The notes beneath the pieces were generated by a model, which searched no databases, had not been told where the DNA came from, and saw only the letters and a list, made by a program, of their open reading frames with translations. A program made the position numbers and the translations under genes. From positions 4,278,001 through 4,342,000 of the forward strand of contig OZ220718.1 in the NCBI GenBank assembly GCA_965116765.1: a stretch of DNA of 64,000 bases, read 5' to 3'. Below, in pieces: positions 16,920 through 25,705 of this stretch. This DNA comes from JAJEEA01 sp965116765. GTDB taxonomy: Bacteria; Acidobacteriota; Vicinamibacteria; Vicinamibacterales; UBA8438. Every line of letters begins with the position of its first letter. Position 1 is the stretch's first letter.

Positions 16920-19289
16920 TCAGGTCCCGGAGGCGGCCACCGCGTCGTGCAGCCGGGCGAGGTCGGGTGTGCAGGGCGCAGCCTGCTCTCCGCCCGGCGC
17001 CGCGCGTATCAGGCCCCTCACGCAGGAGATGTCCTCCGCGTACTCGGTGAGTCGCCGCCGGTAGCTCGCGCGGGTCTTGGTGCACACGAGGGTGAACGGG
17101 CTGCCGCGCCGCTCGGTCACGTGCTCGATGTCCAGCCCGCGGTCGTCGATGGCTTGGTGCAGATGGGCGCGCAGGGCCTTGCGCAATCGAAACCTCGCGA
17201 CCTGGGCGGCGGGGTCCCTGCAGAAGTCGCGAAGCCTCCGGCAGTGCTCGCATCGGCACCCGGTGTCGCCGTCGATGGTCCAGTCGCGCGGCTCCTCCGG
17301 AGGCCTCGCGCTACGCGCCAGGAGGAAGTGGGCCGCGTGGCGCCACAGTAGCGCGAAGGCGCGGGTGGCGGCCGCGTCCTCCTCGCCATGAAGTCGGGCG
17401 AGGACGGCGGGAAGCGTCCGGTCGGGCGTGACGACCTTCGGCCGCCCGGCGACGGTCTCGGCTGCCGCCATGGCCTCGGCCGGCGACCCCCGGCGCCAGG
17501 CCAGGGTGAAGAGATCGTCGACGGCCTCCACCCCGAACCGTTCCGGCGCCTGGAGCATCGGCTCGAAGGAGCGCCGCCGCGGCTCGGGCGGCAGCGCCGC
17601 GGGCAACGTTCGCAGAATGGCACGAACGGTAGCCTGCAGCACACGGTCCCAGGCCGCGCGCGACGACTGGTCCCGCGTCTCGTCGAGGCACCGGACGAGC
17701 GCCAACGTGGCCGTCGGTCGTCGCCGAAGATGCGCCGCCGCGAGCTCGGTCAGGAATCGGCGGGCGGCGGACGGTCCGATCATGTCCACGACGAGCGCCA
17801 ATGGTTCGTTCTCGCTGCCATCGTAGCGCCTCAAGACCACCTTCGCCAGAAAGCGCGCGGCCCGGTTCTCGTCTCCGGTCGAGTGCAGCAGGCGCAGCAT
17901 CGGGGCGCGAGCGTGGGTGTCCTCGTCGTCGGGGCCGGTGGGCCAGATGTCGATCAGCCGGTTCAGGAGCTCCTGGATGCGTTCGCCCCCCGTATCCGGA
18001 AGCCGGTCGAGCTCGTCGGCGACCCAGGCGACGGCCGGCGCGATGTCGCTCCGTGCCACGATCTCCAGCGCCTTCGATAGGGGCCACAGGACGAGGGCCG
18101 CACGGCGATAGGCGCGCTCGACGCTCACGCCCTCGTTGCCCGACGCGTACACCCGCTGCGCGTCCGGCGTCGCATCGTCGAGGGCGCCGCGCGGGAGCAG
18201 CTCACCGGGAAGCAGCTCGACCTCGCCCAACCGCGGCCGTCGGCCGTCGGGGCGCGCCCAGCCGTCCAGCCATTCTCGGCTGTCGGTGACGTCGCCCATC
18301 TCCCACCCTTCTTCGCCCTCGCCGTCCCAGCCCCAGTCTCCGTCGTCGTAGTCTGCGCCGCCGTACTGCTCGATGTGAACGACGGCCGCGTGCGCTTCGC
18401 ACGCCACCCGTTCCGCCGCCTCGGTGAGCACCCGCGCGACCGCCGCGTCGGCGTTCTTCAGCCCGTCGAAGGACAGCCCGGCCTCGCTGTAATCGTGCTC
18501 GAGCAGCCAGACCAGCTTGTCGGTCCCGCCCCGGGCCCTCCACTCGGTCAGGCGCTCCGCGAGACCATCGACCTGCGCCGTGTAGTCCGGGGCTTCCCGG
18601 GGCGACTCGTCGTCGCCGGGGCGAAGACACAGGTTGAACACGAGCGACACGCGGTGGCCTTCCGTCACCGGCCTGACTTCGTGGGTGCAGTCGGCGTAGA
18701 ACGCGGCGAACGTCAGCTGCGACGGTTCGCCGGTGGTCATGTCGAGGGTGCGCTCGCGGTCCCGGTGGCGGACGACGAGCTCGCCGCCGGCGCCCGCCGT
18801 GGGCAACGAGACCGACAGGGTGGCAATCATGCCGTCGGCCTTCTCGGTGTCGCGGTGGGGCGCGAAGAAGCCGCCCGGCTCGTAGATCAGCAGGCGGTGG
18901 AGCCGGGCGTCGACCCGATCGGGGGCGCAGCCGAGGCCGACCGCCGCCGTCTCGAGGATGTCGGCGAACGTCTCCGGCCACGCGGCGCCCGTCAGGCGCA
19001 CGCGCTCGGGCCCGATCTGCCAGCAGTTGCGAACGGACCTGTCGACGACCGTCTCGGTACCCTTGCCGTAAGGGGCAGGTTCCGCCGCCCCGATCAGCGC
19101 TCGAATCTGGTCTTCGGGAACCGGGAACGACAAGGCGCCCGCCCCCTGCACCCGCAGCCGCGGCAACGCCGCCAACCGCTGGCCGTGGACGCAGAAGTCG
19201 CCCGGCCTGTCGATCGACTGCAGGAGCTTCTCGATGGCGTCCGTTACGCGGGTCTGCGCGTCGGCGGCTTGGCCGGGCGTCCCGTCCAT
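16920..19289 (-). CDS. 2OG-Fe(II) oxygenase with long C-terminal extension
   Basis: 789 residues from ATG 19289 (ATG 19316 is an alternative). The prolyl-4-hydroxylase-like double-stranded beta-helix spans about residues 85-225: iron ligands His145-x-Asp147 (FFAPHRDTEKADG) and His203 (ADCTHEVRPV), and Arg213 (GHRVSLVFNL) for 2-oxoglutarate. The domain is normally about 200 residues; here some 560 more follow, acidic around 315-345 and otherwise helical, with a Cys-rich spot (GCRCEHCRRLRDFC). The extension may recruit a protein substrate. Stands alone between operons. Confidence 0.8.
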   Translation of the reverse strand: MDGTPGQAADAQTRVTDAIEKLLQSIDRPGDFCVHGQRLAALPRLRVQGAGALSFPVPEDQIRALIGAAEPAPYGKGTETVVDRSVRNCWQIGPERVRLTGAAWPETFADILETAAVGLGCAPDRVDARLHRLLIYEPGGFFAPHRDTEKADGMIATLSVSLPTAGAGGELVVRHRDRERTLDMTTGEPSQLTFAAFYADCTHEVRPVTEGHRVSLVFNLCLRPGDDESPREAPDYTAQVDGLAERLTEWRARGGTDKLVWLLEHDYSEAGLSFDGLKNADAAVARVLTEAAERVACEAHAAVVHIEQYGGADYDDGDWGWDGEGEEGWEMGDVTDSREWLDGWARPDGRRPRLGEVELLPGELLPRGALDDATPDAQRVYASGNEGVSVERAYRRAALVLWPLSKALEIVARSDIAPAVAWVADELDRLPDTGGERIQELLNRLIDIWPTGPDDEDTHARAPMLRLLHSTGDENRAARFLAKVVLRRYDGSENEPLALVVDMIGPSAARRFLTELAAAHLRRRPTATLALVRCLDETRDQSSRAAWDRVLQATVRAILRTLPAALPPEPRRRSFEPMLQAPERFGVEAVDDLFTLAWRRGSPAEAMAAAETVAGRPKVVTPDRTLPAVLARLHGEEDAAATRAFALLWRHAAHFLLARSARPPEEPRDWTIDGDTGCRCEHCRRLRDFCRDPAAQVARFRLRKALRAHLHQAIDDRGLDIEHVTERRGSPFTLVCTKTRASYRRRLTEYAEDISCVRGLIRAAPGGEQAAPCTPDLARLHDAVAASGT

Positions 19290-19425
19290 GCCTGAAGGAT
19301 CCGCTGTCCGTCTCATCTCGATGACCGGCGTGGGTCGGGGCTGCCGGTTCCAATGTACAGTAGCCGCGCGTCTGCCGCGACCCGGCGCCGGCCGCGCGGG
19401 CCCGAGCGCGCGAAGGGAGTGTGCC

Positions 19426-19845
19426 GTGAGAGCCGTCAAGATCGCTGGCATCGTGCTGGTCGGCTACGTGCTGATCGTCGTGGCCTTCGAGTCGGGGATC
19501 GGCTACTTCCAGCCCGAGGCGGGGGACACGCTGGTGTTGACCACGGTGAACGAGGACGGCGCCGCCATCGACCGGGTGCTCCAGTCGCTGCAGAGCGAGG
19601 GGCAGCTCTACGTGGCGGTCAATCACTGGCCCCGCGCCTGGTACCGTCGCGCCCTGGCGAATCCCGGGGTGCAGGTGACACGCGCCGGCGCGACGCGAGA
19701 CTTCAGGGCCGTTCCGGTGACGGGCGGGGAGCATGAGCGGCTCGCGAGCGAGTACCCACGCCCCCTTGCGTTCCTCCTCCTGACCGGCTTTCCGCCTCGC
19801 CATTTCGTACGACTGGACGAAGCGGGTGGCGACGCGCAACGGTGA
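19426..19845 (+). CDS. Nitroreductase/quinone reductase-like (F420-type split barrel) protein
   Basis: GTG start at 19426 after GAAGGGAG; 139 residues. An N-terminal hydrophobic helix (VKIAGIVLVGYVLIVVAFE) anchors the protein. The rest matches the deazaflavin/FMN split-barrel family (DUF385-like): GDTLVLTTVNEDG, LYVAVNHWPRAWYRRALANP, and VPVTGGEHERLASEYP, ending LLTGFPPRHFVRL. The likely cofactor is F420 or FMN; which one is not visible. Probably a membrane-associated redox or cofactor-binding protein. Confidence 0.75.
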   Translation: MRAVKIAGIVLVGYVLIVVAFESGIGYFQPEAGDTLVLTTVNEDGAAIDRVLQSLQSEGQLYVAVNHWPRAWYRRALANPGVQVTRAGATRDFRAVPVTGGEHERLASEYPRPLAFLLLTGFPPRHFVRLDEAGGDAQR

Positions 19846-19911
19846 CCCGGGCGAGGCGGGGCGGGGATTCCGCCGGCGGCCCGCGGGTAGACTGTCGCCA
19901 GGAGGTCGGGC

Positions 19912-20799
19912 GTGGTCAGGATGGTGTGCTGGAACATCAACCGCAGCGCCGATGCGTTCACCGAGCTCGGCGCGATGGACCACGTGGACGTCGCCTTGCT
20001 GCAGGAAGTGGGCAAGGGGGCGGCCGGGCGCATCGCGGACACCACCGGTGAACGGGTGCCCTGGAACTGGAACCGGTCGAGCATCTGGCCCGCGGTGGTT
20101 CGGCTGTCGGACCGGGTCCGGGTCGACCTGTTCACACCCGTACCTCTCGAACGTGAGGGCATGCCGCTGGACGCGGTAGCGGTCAGCGATTCGCGCATGC
20201 TCGCCGCCGCGCGCGTCACGCCGCTGCGCGGCGGGAGACCGGCCCTCGAGTCGTTCCTCGTGTTCTCGATGCACGCGCGCTGGCTGTACCCGCATCCGCA
20301 GGCGGAGCGCGCGCGTCCACGAGGAGGCCGTGCCGTCTACGCCTACACCGACGGCTCGGCGCACCGAATCATCTCCGACCTCTCGGCGTTCATCACCCAC
20401 ACGAATCCCTCGTCGCACCGCCTGCTGGCGGCGGGCGACCTCGGTACGATCCACGAGGCGGCGGACAACAGCAGAATGGAGAATCCCGGCCGCGCACGGA
20501 CCGTCTTCGACAGGATGCAGGCGCTGGGCCTGGAGCTCGTGGGACCCCAATGGCCCGATGCCGACAGGCAGGCGGATCCGCTCCCGCCGGGCTTGCCGAG
20601 AGACACGAGGAACGTGCCGACCTGCCTCGCCGGCCAGCAGCGGCGTCGCATGCTCGACGAGGGCATCGTCAGCGGGTTTCAGTACGACTACGTGTTCGCC
20701 TCGCGGGGGTTCCACGACCGGGTGCGCGTACACGCCATGAACGATGCCGCGGGATTCGGACCGAGCACCCATTGCCGGATACGGATCGACGTGGAGTAG
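19912..20799 (+). CDS. Endonuclease/exonuclease/phosphatase (EEP) fold protein
   Basis: 295 residues, no signal peptide. Landmarks of the EEP fold: the first strand VCWNINRS with the N ligand, Glu32 in LLQE as the metal Glu, RLLAAGDLGTI with the conserved Asp, and DYVFASRGF before the final strand. The last motif reads GPSTHCRIRI where S-D-H-x-P is usual, so the catalytic Asp/His pair is altered. A TAGACT hexamer at 19888-19893 could be its -10. Could be a nuclease or a phosphatase; activity is uncertain because of that substitution. Confidence 0.7.
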   Translation: MVRMVCWNINRSADAFTELGAMDHVDVALLQEVGKGAAGRIADTTGERVPWNWNRSSIWPAVVRLSDRVRVDLFTPVPLEREGMPLDAVAVSDSRMLAAARVTPLRGGRPALESFLVFSMHARWLYPHPQAERARPRGGRAVYAYTDGSAHRIISDLSAFITHTNPSSHRLLAAGDLGTIHEAADNSRMENPGRARTVFDRMQALGLELVGPQWPDADRQADPLPPGLPRDTRNVPTCLAGQQRRRMLDEGIVSGFQYDYVFASRGFHDRVRVHAMNDAAGFGPSTHCRIRIDVE

Positions 20800-20943
20800 C
20801 CCGGAGAGCGTCGCCTGCGGCTCCGCTCGCCGCTCGGGATGCGTCGGATGGGCCCGACACGCGTTTGACGACCGGCCCCGGCCAGGCGCTCGATGAGCGC
20901 CGGCGGTTGCGACGGCGGCGCGGGTCGACTAGCCTGCACGTAG

Positions 20944-22668
20944 ATGAAGGTGCTGCTCTGGCGGTTCACGTTCGCCATCGGGGCGGTGGCGGCCATCGGC
21001 GGGCTCGCCGCCGCGGTGCTGCCGGGCGCCGCGCAGCGCGACGGGCCGGGGCCGCGCGTCGACGCGCTCTTCGCGTCGTGGACCGGACCGCGCACCCCGG
21101 GCTGCGCGGTGTCGGTCATGCGGGGCGGCGACGTGGTGTTCGCCAGGGGTTACGGCGACGCCAACCTCGAGTACGATGTCCCGATCACGCCGTCGACGGT
21201 GTTTCACGTCGCCTCGGTGTCGAAGCAGTTCACCGCGCTGGCGGTCGCGCTGCTCGTGGCCGACGGCGAGGTCTCCTGGGACGACGACATCCGGCGCTAC
21301 GTGCCCGAGCTGCCCGACTTCGGCGCGCCGATCACGCTGCGGCACCTCGCCCACCACACGAGCGGCATCCGCGACCAGTGGGCGATGCTGCAGATGGCGG
21401 GCTGGCGCTGGGGCGGCGACGTCATCCGCCAGTCGGACGTGATGGACCTGCTGTCGCGCCAGACGGCGCTCAACTTCGTCCCCGGCAGCGACTACCTCTA
21501 CAGCAACTCGGGCTACACGCTGCTGGCGGTGGTCGTCGAACGGGTGTCGGGGCAGTCGCTGCGCGCGTTCTCGAGCGCGCGGCTGTTCGGGCCGCTCGGG
21601 ATGACGCGCACCGTGTTCCGCGACGACCACACCATGCTGGTCCGGGACCGCGCCTACGCCTATTCGCGCGACGGCTTCGGCCGCTACCGGCTCAGCATCC
21701 CCGACTTCGCCATCGTCGGGGCCAGCAGCCTGTTCACGACGGTCGAGGACCTCGCCCGGTGGAACCGCAACTTCACCAGCGAGGAGGTCGGCGGCCCCGA
21801 CGCGCTTCGTCAGCTTCAGGCGCGCGGAGCGCTCGACGACGGCGCGCGCCTCTCGTACGCGTTCGGGCTGGTGCACGGGAGCCACGGCGGCCGGCCCACC
21901 ATCGGCCACGGCGGCACCGACGCCGGATACCGCAGCGAGTTCCTCCGCTTCCCCGACGAGGACCTCGCGGTCGCCGTGCTCTGCAACACCGACCGCGCCA
22001 GCCCGGCACGCCTGGCGCTCGACATCGCCGACGTGTTCCTGCCGCCGCCGCCCGGCGCGGCCGCCCCGTCGCGGGAAGCGAGCCCGCCGTCCGCTCCGCC
22101 GCGTCCCCGCGCGCCGGCGGCCGGACCCGGCGAGCCCGCCGGCGGGACGGCCGATACGGCCACCCTGGCCGGCTACTACCTGCGTCCAGGGAACGACGTG
22201 CCGCTGAGGGTGCTCGCCCGCGGCGACGATCTCCGCCTGGTGGGGGCCGGCGCGGAGCAGTCGCTGCAACCGGCGGGCCGGGGCCGGTTCCTTCTCGGCG
22301 GGACGACCGAGGTGACGTTCACCCTCGGCGCCGGCGGCGCGCCCCCGACACTCCGCGTCGGCGTTCCGTCCCGCCCCGTCTACAGCCGTGAGCTGCCCGC
22401 CAGCCCCTCGGCGGAGGCGCTCGCGGCCTACGCCGGGTCGTACTACAGCGACGACCTTGCCGTGGGGTACACCTTCCGGGTGGAGGCCGGCCGGCTCGTC
22501 CTCTGGAACCGCAAGCTGGGCCGCATTCCGCTCGCGCCGACGTTCGCCGACGGCTTCTACGCCCGGGGCTGGTATTTCACGTTCCGCCGCGACGCCGCCG
22601 GCGCGGTTTCCGGTTTCACCGTGAGCACCTCGCGCGCCTGGAACATCGCCTTCGGGAAACGCGGCTAG
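20944..22668 (+). CDS. Serine hydrolase, beta-lactamase class C family, with C-terminal domain
   Basis: 574 residues, signal-anchor N-terminus (residues 8-30). The catalytic S-x-x-K is Ser91-Val-Ser-Lys94 (FHVASVSKQFTAL), the Y-x-N is in YLYSNSGYTLL, and the third motif is IGHGGTDAGYRSEF. Residues about 370-410 are a proline/alanine-rich linker, followed by a beta-rich lipocalin-like domain (LAGYYLRPGNDVPLRVL and AYAGSYYSDDLAVGY), typical of DUF3471-like tails. A peptidase or esterase acting in the periplasm is likely. It is followed by a second family member at 22784, but by 115 bases, so perhaps separately transcribed. Confidence 0.88.
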   Translation: MKVLLWRFTFAIGAVAAIGGLAAAVLPGAAQRDGPGPRVDALFASWTGPRTPGCAVSVMRGGDVVFARGYGDANLEYDVPITPSTVFHVASVSKQFTALAVALLVADGEVSWDDDIRRYVPELPDFGAPITLRHLAHHTSGIRDQWAMLQMAGWRWGGDVIRQSDVMDLLSRQTALNFVPGSDYLYSNSGYTLLAVVVERVSGQSLRAFSSARLFGPLGMTRTVFRDDHTMLVRDRAYAYSRDGFGRYRLSIPDFAIVGASSLFTTVEDLARWNRNFTSEEVGGPDALRQLQARGALDDGARLSYAFGLVHGSHGGRPTIGHGGTDAGYRSEFLRFPDEDLAVAVLCNTDRASPARLALDIADVFLPPPPGAAAPSREASPPSAPPRPRAPAAGPGEPAGGTADTATLAGYYLRPGNDVPLRVLARGDDLRLVGAGAEQSLQPAGRGRFLLGGTTEVTFTLGAGGAPPTLRVGVPSRPVYSRELPASPSAEALAAYAGSYYSDDLAVGYTFRVEAGRLVLWNRKLGRIPLAPTFADGFYARGWYFTFRRDAAGAVSGFTVSTSRAWNIAFGKRG

Positions 22669-22783
22669 GCGGTTGTCGCGACAGAGCACACGCTCTACAC
22701 TGCGGCCTCGTACCGGTCCGGTGGCGGAGCCTCGCGCCCCGAACGGTGACCGACAGCGTCCAGGCCAAGTTCCGGAGTATCCG

Positions 22784-24310
22784 ATGAAGACAACCCGCAT
22801 CCCGCTTCGGCCGGCGTCCCGTATCACCGCGGCCGCCGCCGTGCTTGCGCTCGTCCTGGCCCCCGCGCCTGCGCTCCACGGGCAGCAGCCGCTGGCGGAT
22901 GATCCCGGCGTCGCCGACGCCCTTCATCTGCTCGACACCTGGATGGACGCGGCGCAGGCCTACGGCGGCATCCCCGGCGCCTCCCTCTCGGTGGTGCACG
23001 ACCAGGAGCTCGTGTGGGCCAAGGGATACGGGTACGCGCACGTCGAGCGGCAGGAGCCCGCGACGGCGTCGACGATGTACTCCATCTGCTCCATCTCGAA
23101 GCTCTTCACCGCGGTCGGCGTGCTGCAGCTTCGCGACCAGGGGAAGGTGGCTCTCGACGACCCGGTGGCGAAGCACCTCGACTGGTTCGAGATCCAGGAC
23201 GACGACCCCGAGGCGGGGCCGGTCACCGTCGAGGGGCTGCTCACCCACACGTCGGGCCTCCCGCGCGAGGCGAAGGCGCCGTACTGGACCGGCCCCGACT
23301 ATCCCTTCCCGACCCACGAGGAGATCGTCGCGAGGCTGCCCGACCAGTCGATGCTGTATCCCCCGCGCACCTACTACCAGTACTCGAACCTGGGGCTCAC
23401 GCTGGCCGGCGAGATCGTGGCGGCCGGGTCGGGGCAGGCGTACGGCGACTACGTCCGCGCGAACATCCTCGACCCGCTGGGGATGACGAGCACCTTCACC
23501 GACCACGAGGACCGGTTCCGCGGCAATCGGCTCGCCAGCGGCTACACCGCGCGGGGGCGCGACGGCGAGCGCAAGCTGGTCCCCGACTACCACGTGCGCG
23601 GCATCAGCCCCGCCGCCGGGTTCATCTCGACGGTCGAGGACCTGGCCCGCTTCGCCTCGTGGCAGCTCCGGGTGCTCGACGGCGACGACGCCCTGCTCGA
23701 CCGCAACACGCTGCGCGAGATGCACCGGGTGCACTGGCTCGAGCCCGACGGCGAGACCACCTACGGGCTGGGCTTCTCGGTGTGGAAATCGGACGGCGAC
23801 ACCTTCGTCGGCCACGGCGGCTCCTGCCCGGGATACCGCAGCCATCTGCTGCTGCGCCCGCAGGACGAGGTCGCCACCGCGTTCATGGCCAACGGCCAGG
23901 GCGTGAACGCCCGCCGGTTCTCGCAGACCGCCTACGACATCGTCGCCCCCGCCCTGCGCAGGGCGGCCGGGAAGTCGGACGGCGGTGCTGCCGACGCCGA
24001 GGCCCCCGCCGGCGCCGAGGGCGGCGCCGCGACGCCCCGGGAGACCCTCGAGCGCTTCACCGGCACCTACCAGCGGCCACTGGGGGGAGAGAGCGCGGTG
24101 CTCGTGCGGGAAGGCGACCTGCACGTGCTGTCGCTGCCCACCGACAACCCGCTGAACGCCCTGACCCGGCTGCGCCACGTCGAGGACGGCACCTTCCGCC
24201 GGGTGCGCGACAACGGCGACCTGGGCGAGGCCTTCGTCTTCGAGGAGATGCCCGACGGCCGGATGCTGATGTGGCGCAACGAGAACTACAGCGTCCGCGC
24301 GGCAGAGTGA
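22784..24310 (+). CDS. Secreted serine hydrolase, beta-lactamase class C family
   Basis: I start at ATG 22784 because it opens a clean signal peptide (cleavage near LHGQQP); the frame is open further upstream. 508 residues. S-x-x-K is Ser103-Ile-Ser-Lys106 (SICSISKLFTAVG), Y-x-N is in YQYSNLGLTLAG, and the third motif is HGGSCPGYRSHLL. The last 100 residues form the beta-rich C-terminal domain usual in this family (FTGTYQRPLGGESAVLVREG). TACACT at 22696-22701 may be a -10 element. Substrate unknown; D-peptides or esters are typical. Confidence 0.88.
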   Translation: MKTTRIPLRPASRITAAAAVLALVLAPAPALHGQQPLADDPGVADALHLLDTWMDAAQAYGGIPGASLSVVHDQELVWAKGYGYAHVERQEPATASTMYSICSISKLFTAVGVLQLRDQGKVALDDPVAKHLDWFEIQDDDPEAGPVTVEGLLTHTSGLPREAKAPYWTGPDYPFPTHEEIVARLPDQSMLYPPRTYYQYSNLGLTLAGEIVAAGSGQAYGDYVRANILDPLGMTSTFTDHEDRFRGNRLASGYTARGRDGERKLVPDYHVRGISPAAGFISTVEDLARFASWQLRVLDGDDALLDRNTLREMHRVHWLEPDGETTYGLGFSVWKSDGDTFVGHGGSCPGYRSHLLLRPQDEVATAFMANGQGVNARRFSQTAYDIVAPALRRAAGKSDGGAADAEAPAGAEGGAATPRETLERFTGTYQRPLGGESAVLVREGDLHVLSLPTDNPLNALTRLRHVEDGTFRRVRDNGDLGEAFVFEEMPDGRMLMWRNENYSVRAAE

Positions 24311-24334
24311 GCCGCCGCGTTCGCGGACGAGCGG

Positions 24335-24808
24335 CTATCTGACCGTGAACGTTCCCGTCACGTTCCTGCCGCCGTCCGCGCGCCGGCGCTGGACCGAGGG
24401 GACGTCGCCGACAGTGAACTCGTACGCGCCGGTCCGGATGGGCGTGAAGCTGAACTGGGCCGTCCCGCCGACGTCGAACTCGATGGCGCGAAACGCCATC
24501 GCCTGCAGGTGCACCTCGATGCCGTTGATGGTGACGAGGCGAAGGTGCGAGTTGCGCAGCAGCTCGTCGACCTCGAGCCGCCACGGCTCGGCGCCGTCGC
24601 TCGTGACGTTCAACCGGTAATACTCGCCCGTGATCAGGTCGAGCTCGGTGGTCGAGAGCTGCGGGCCGTCCGGGCCCGACGCGATCTCCAGGTGAATGTC
24701 GAGCGGTGGCCCGGCGGCGAGATTGCCCCCCACCTGTGCCTGTGCCACGGGCGCGACGAGCCCCAGCGCCAAGCCGATGGTCGCGACGACGATGGTCTTC
24801 GGCAGCAT
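24335..24808 (-). CDS. Secreted cupredoxin-like beta-sandwich protein
   Basis: 157 residues from ATG 24808, with a signal peptide ending APVAQAQ. The mature part reads as a beta sandwich: LITGEYYRLNVTSDGAEPWR, FRAIEFDVGGTAQFSFTPI and GAYEFTVGDVPS, the strand pattern of cupredoxin-like domains. No Cys is present in the mature protein and the C-x-H-x-M copper loop is missing, so blue-copper binding is unlikely. It points against its neighbours and stands alone. Function unknown. Confidence 0.6.
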   Translation of the reverse strand: MLPKTIVVATIGLALGLVAPVAQAQVGGNLAAGPPLDIHLEIASGPDGPQLSTTELDLITGEYYRLNVTSDGAEPWRLEVDELLRNSHLRLVTINGIEVHLQAMAFRAIEFDVGGTAQFSFTPIRTGAYEFTVGDVPSVQRRRADGGRNVTGTFTVR

Positions 24809-24923
24809 GCCGACGGTTATACCCGAATCTCGTCCGTCGGGCCAGCGGCTTCGGCGCCGCAACGGAGATGGTGACGATCGTCCGAACGTCCCGCAGTCCA
24901 GCGTGCCGGCTCCCCGCCGGTGG

Positions 24924-24929
24924 TAGACT
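24924..24929 (+). promoter_or_regulatory. -10-like TAGACT, 9 bases before start codon
   Basis: TAGACT directly upstream of the ATG at 24939 with only nine bases between, which would give a leaderless or near-leaderless transcript. The same hexamer recurs before several other genes in the window (see findings). Confidence 0.4.
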
Positions 24930-24938
24930 GGGCGCACC

Positions 24939-25463
24939 ATGCAAGTAGCCATCCGAGCCCTCGTCGTCGTGGTGTGCCTGCTGCTCATCCCGGTGACCGC
25001 GGTCCTCACCGCCGCCGCCAAGCAACGCTTCGCCGACGGCCCGAACCGGCTGTTCTCGGGCGGGCCCCTCGAGGCGGGCGAGCTGTATGCCGGCCCCGAG
25101 CCGGACTGGAGCTTCGTCGCCGACATCCCGACCATCGAGCTGCAGCTGCTCGACCCGCCGCGGTCGCGGCTCATCTGGGTCCAGGAGCACGACGGCAGGC
25201 TCTACGTCTGGTCGGGCTACATGGGCACGATGGTCGGCCGGATGTGGAAGAAGTGGCCGATCCAGGCCGAGCGGGACGGCCGGGCGGTACTGCGCATCGA
25301 CGGCACGCGCTACGAGCGGCAGCTCGTGCGCATCGAGTCGGGCGCCGTCCTCGACGGCATCACCGAGGCGATCAGGGCCAAGTACCCGTCCCAGCTCACC
25401 CGGGCCGGGGTGGAGGCCGGCGACTCGTGGTTGTTCGAGGCGGCGCCGCGGCCGGCGTCGTAG
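24939..25463 (+). CDS. Membrane-anchored hypothetical protein, split-barrel-like
   Basis: 174 residues with an N-terminal hydrophobic helix (residues 5-27), probably an anchor. The soluble part contains RLIWVQEHDGRLYVWSGYMG and YERQLVRIESGAVLDGI, an alternating strand pattern reminiscent of FMN-binding split barrels, although I cannot confirm that. No catalytic residues stand out. Followed after 30 bases by a small one-helix membrane protein, and then by an NHL propeller; the three may form a transcript. Confidence 0.55.
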   Translation: MQVAIRALVVVVCLLLIPVTAVLTAAAKQRFADGPNRLFSGGPLEAGELYAGPEPDWSFVADIPTIELQLLDPPRSRLIWVQEHDGRLYVWSGYMGTMVGRMWKKWPIQAERDGRAVLRIDGTRYERQLVRIESGAVLDGITEAIRAKYPSQLTRAGVEAGDSWLFEAAPRPAS

Positions 25464-25493
25464 GCAGGTCCGGACTGCTGGGGGGTAGGGCAA

Positions 25494-25670
25494 ATGGGAC
25501 TCGCAGGCGACGATCTCCGGGACGCCATCACCGGACACCCCATGAAGTACTTCTACCTGGGGGTCGCCGGGGCACTCGTGTTGACCGTCCTCGCGGTCCT
25601 GTTGGTGCCGGGCGTGGACGATTTCGTGGAACGGACGTTTCAGGGCTACGTCGGCCGCGCCGCCCGCTGA
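25494..25670 (+). CDS. Small single-pass membrane protein
   Basis: 58 codons from ATG 25494 to TGA. The sequence has a soluble N-terminus (MGLAGDDLRDAITGHPMKYF), one strong transmembrane helix (residues about 20-40, with GVAGALVLTVLAVLLVPG) and an amphipathic tail. Upstream is GGGGGTAGGG, a possible ribosome-binding site. It sits in the gap between two co-directional genes, and the codon composition fits the neighbours. No family recognised. Confidence 0.5.
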   Translation: MGLAGDDLRDAITGHPMKYFYLGVAGALVLTVLAVLLVPGVDDFVERTFQGYVGRAAR

Positions 25671-25705
25671 CCGGGGTCCGGTCGCCGCTCGGAATGGAGG
25701 AAGAC

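Noticed and set aside
18202..20772. Long minus-strand frame across the 2OG oxygenase, nitroreductase-like and EEP genes
   Set aside because: It partly overlaps the oxygenase in a different frame and is antisense to the two others; no family pattern.
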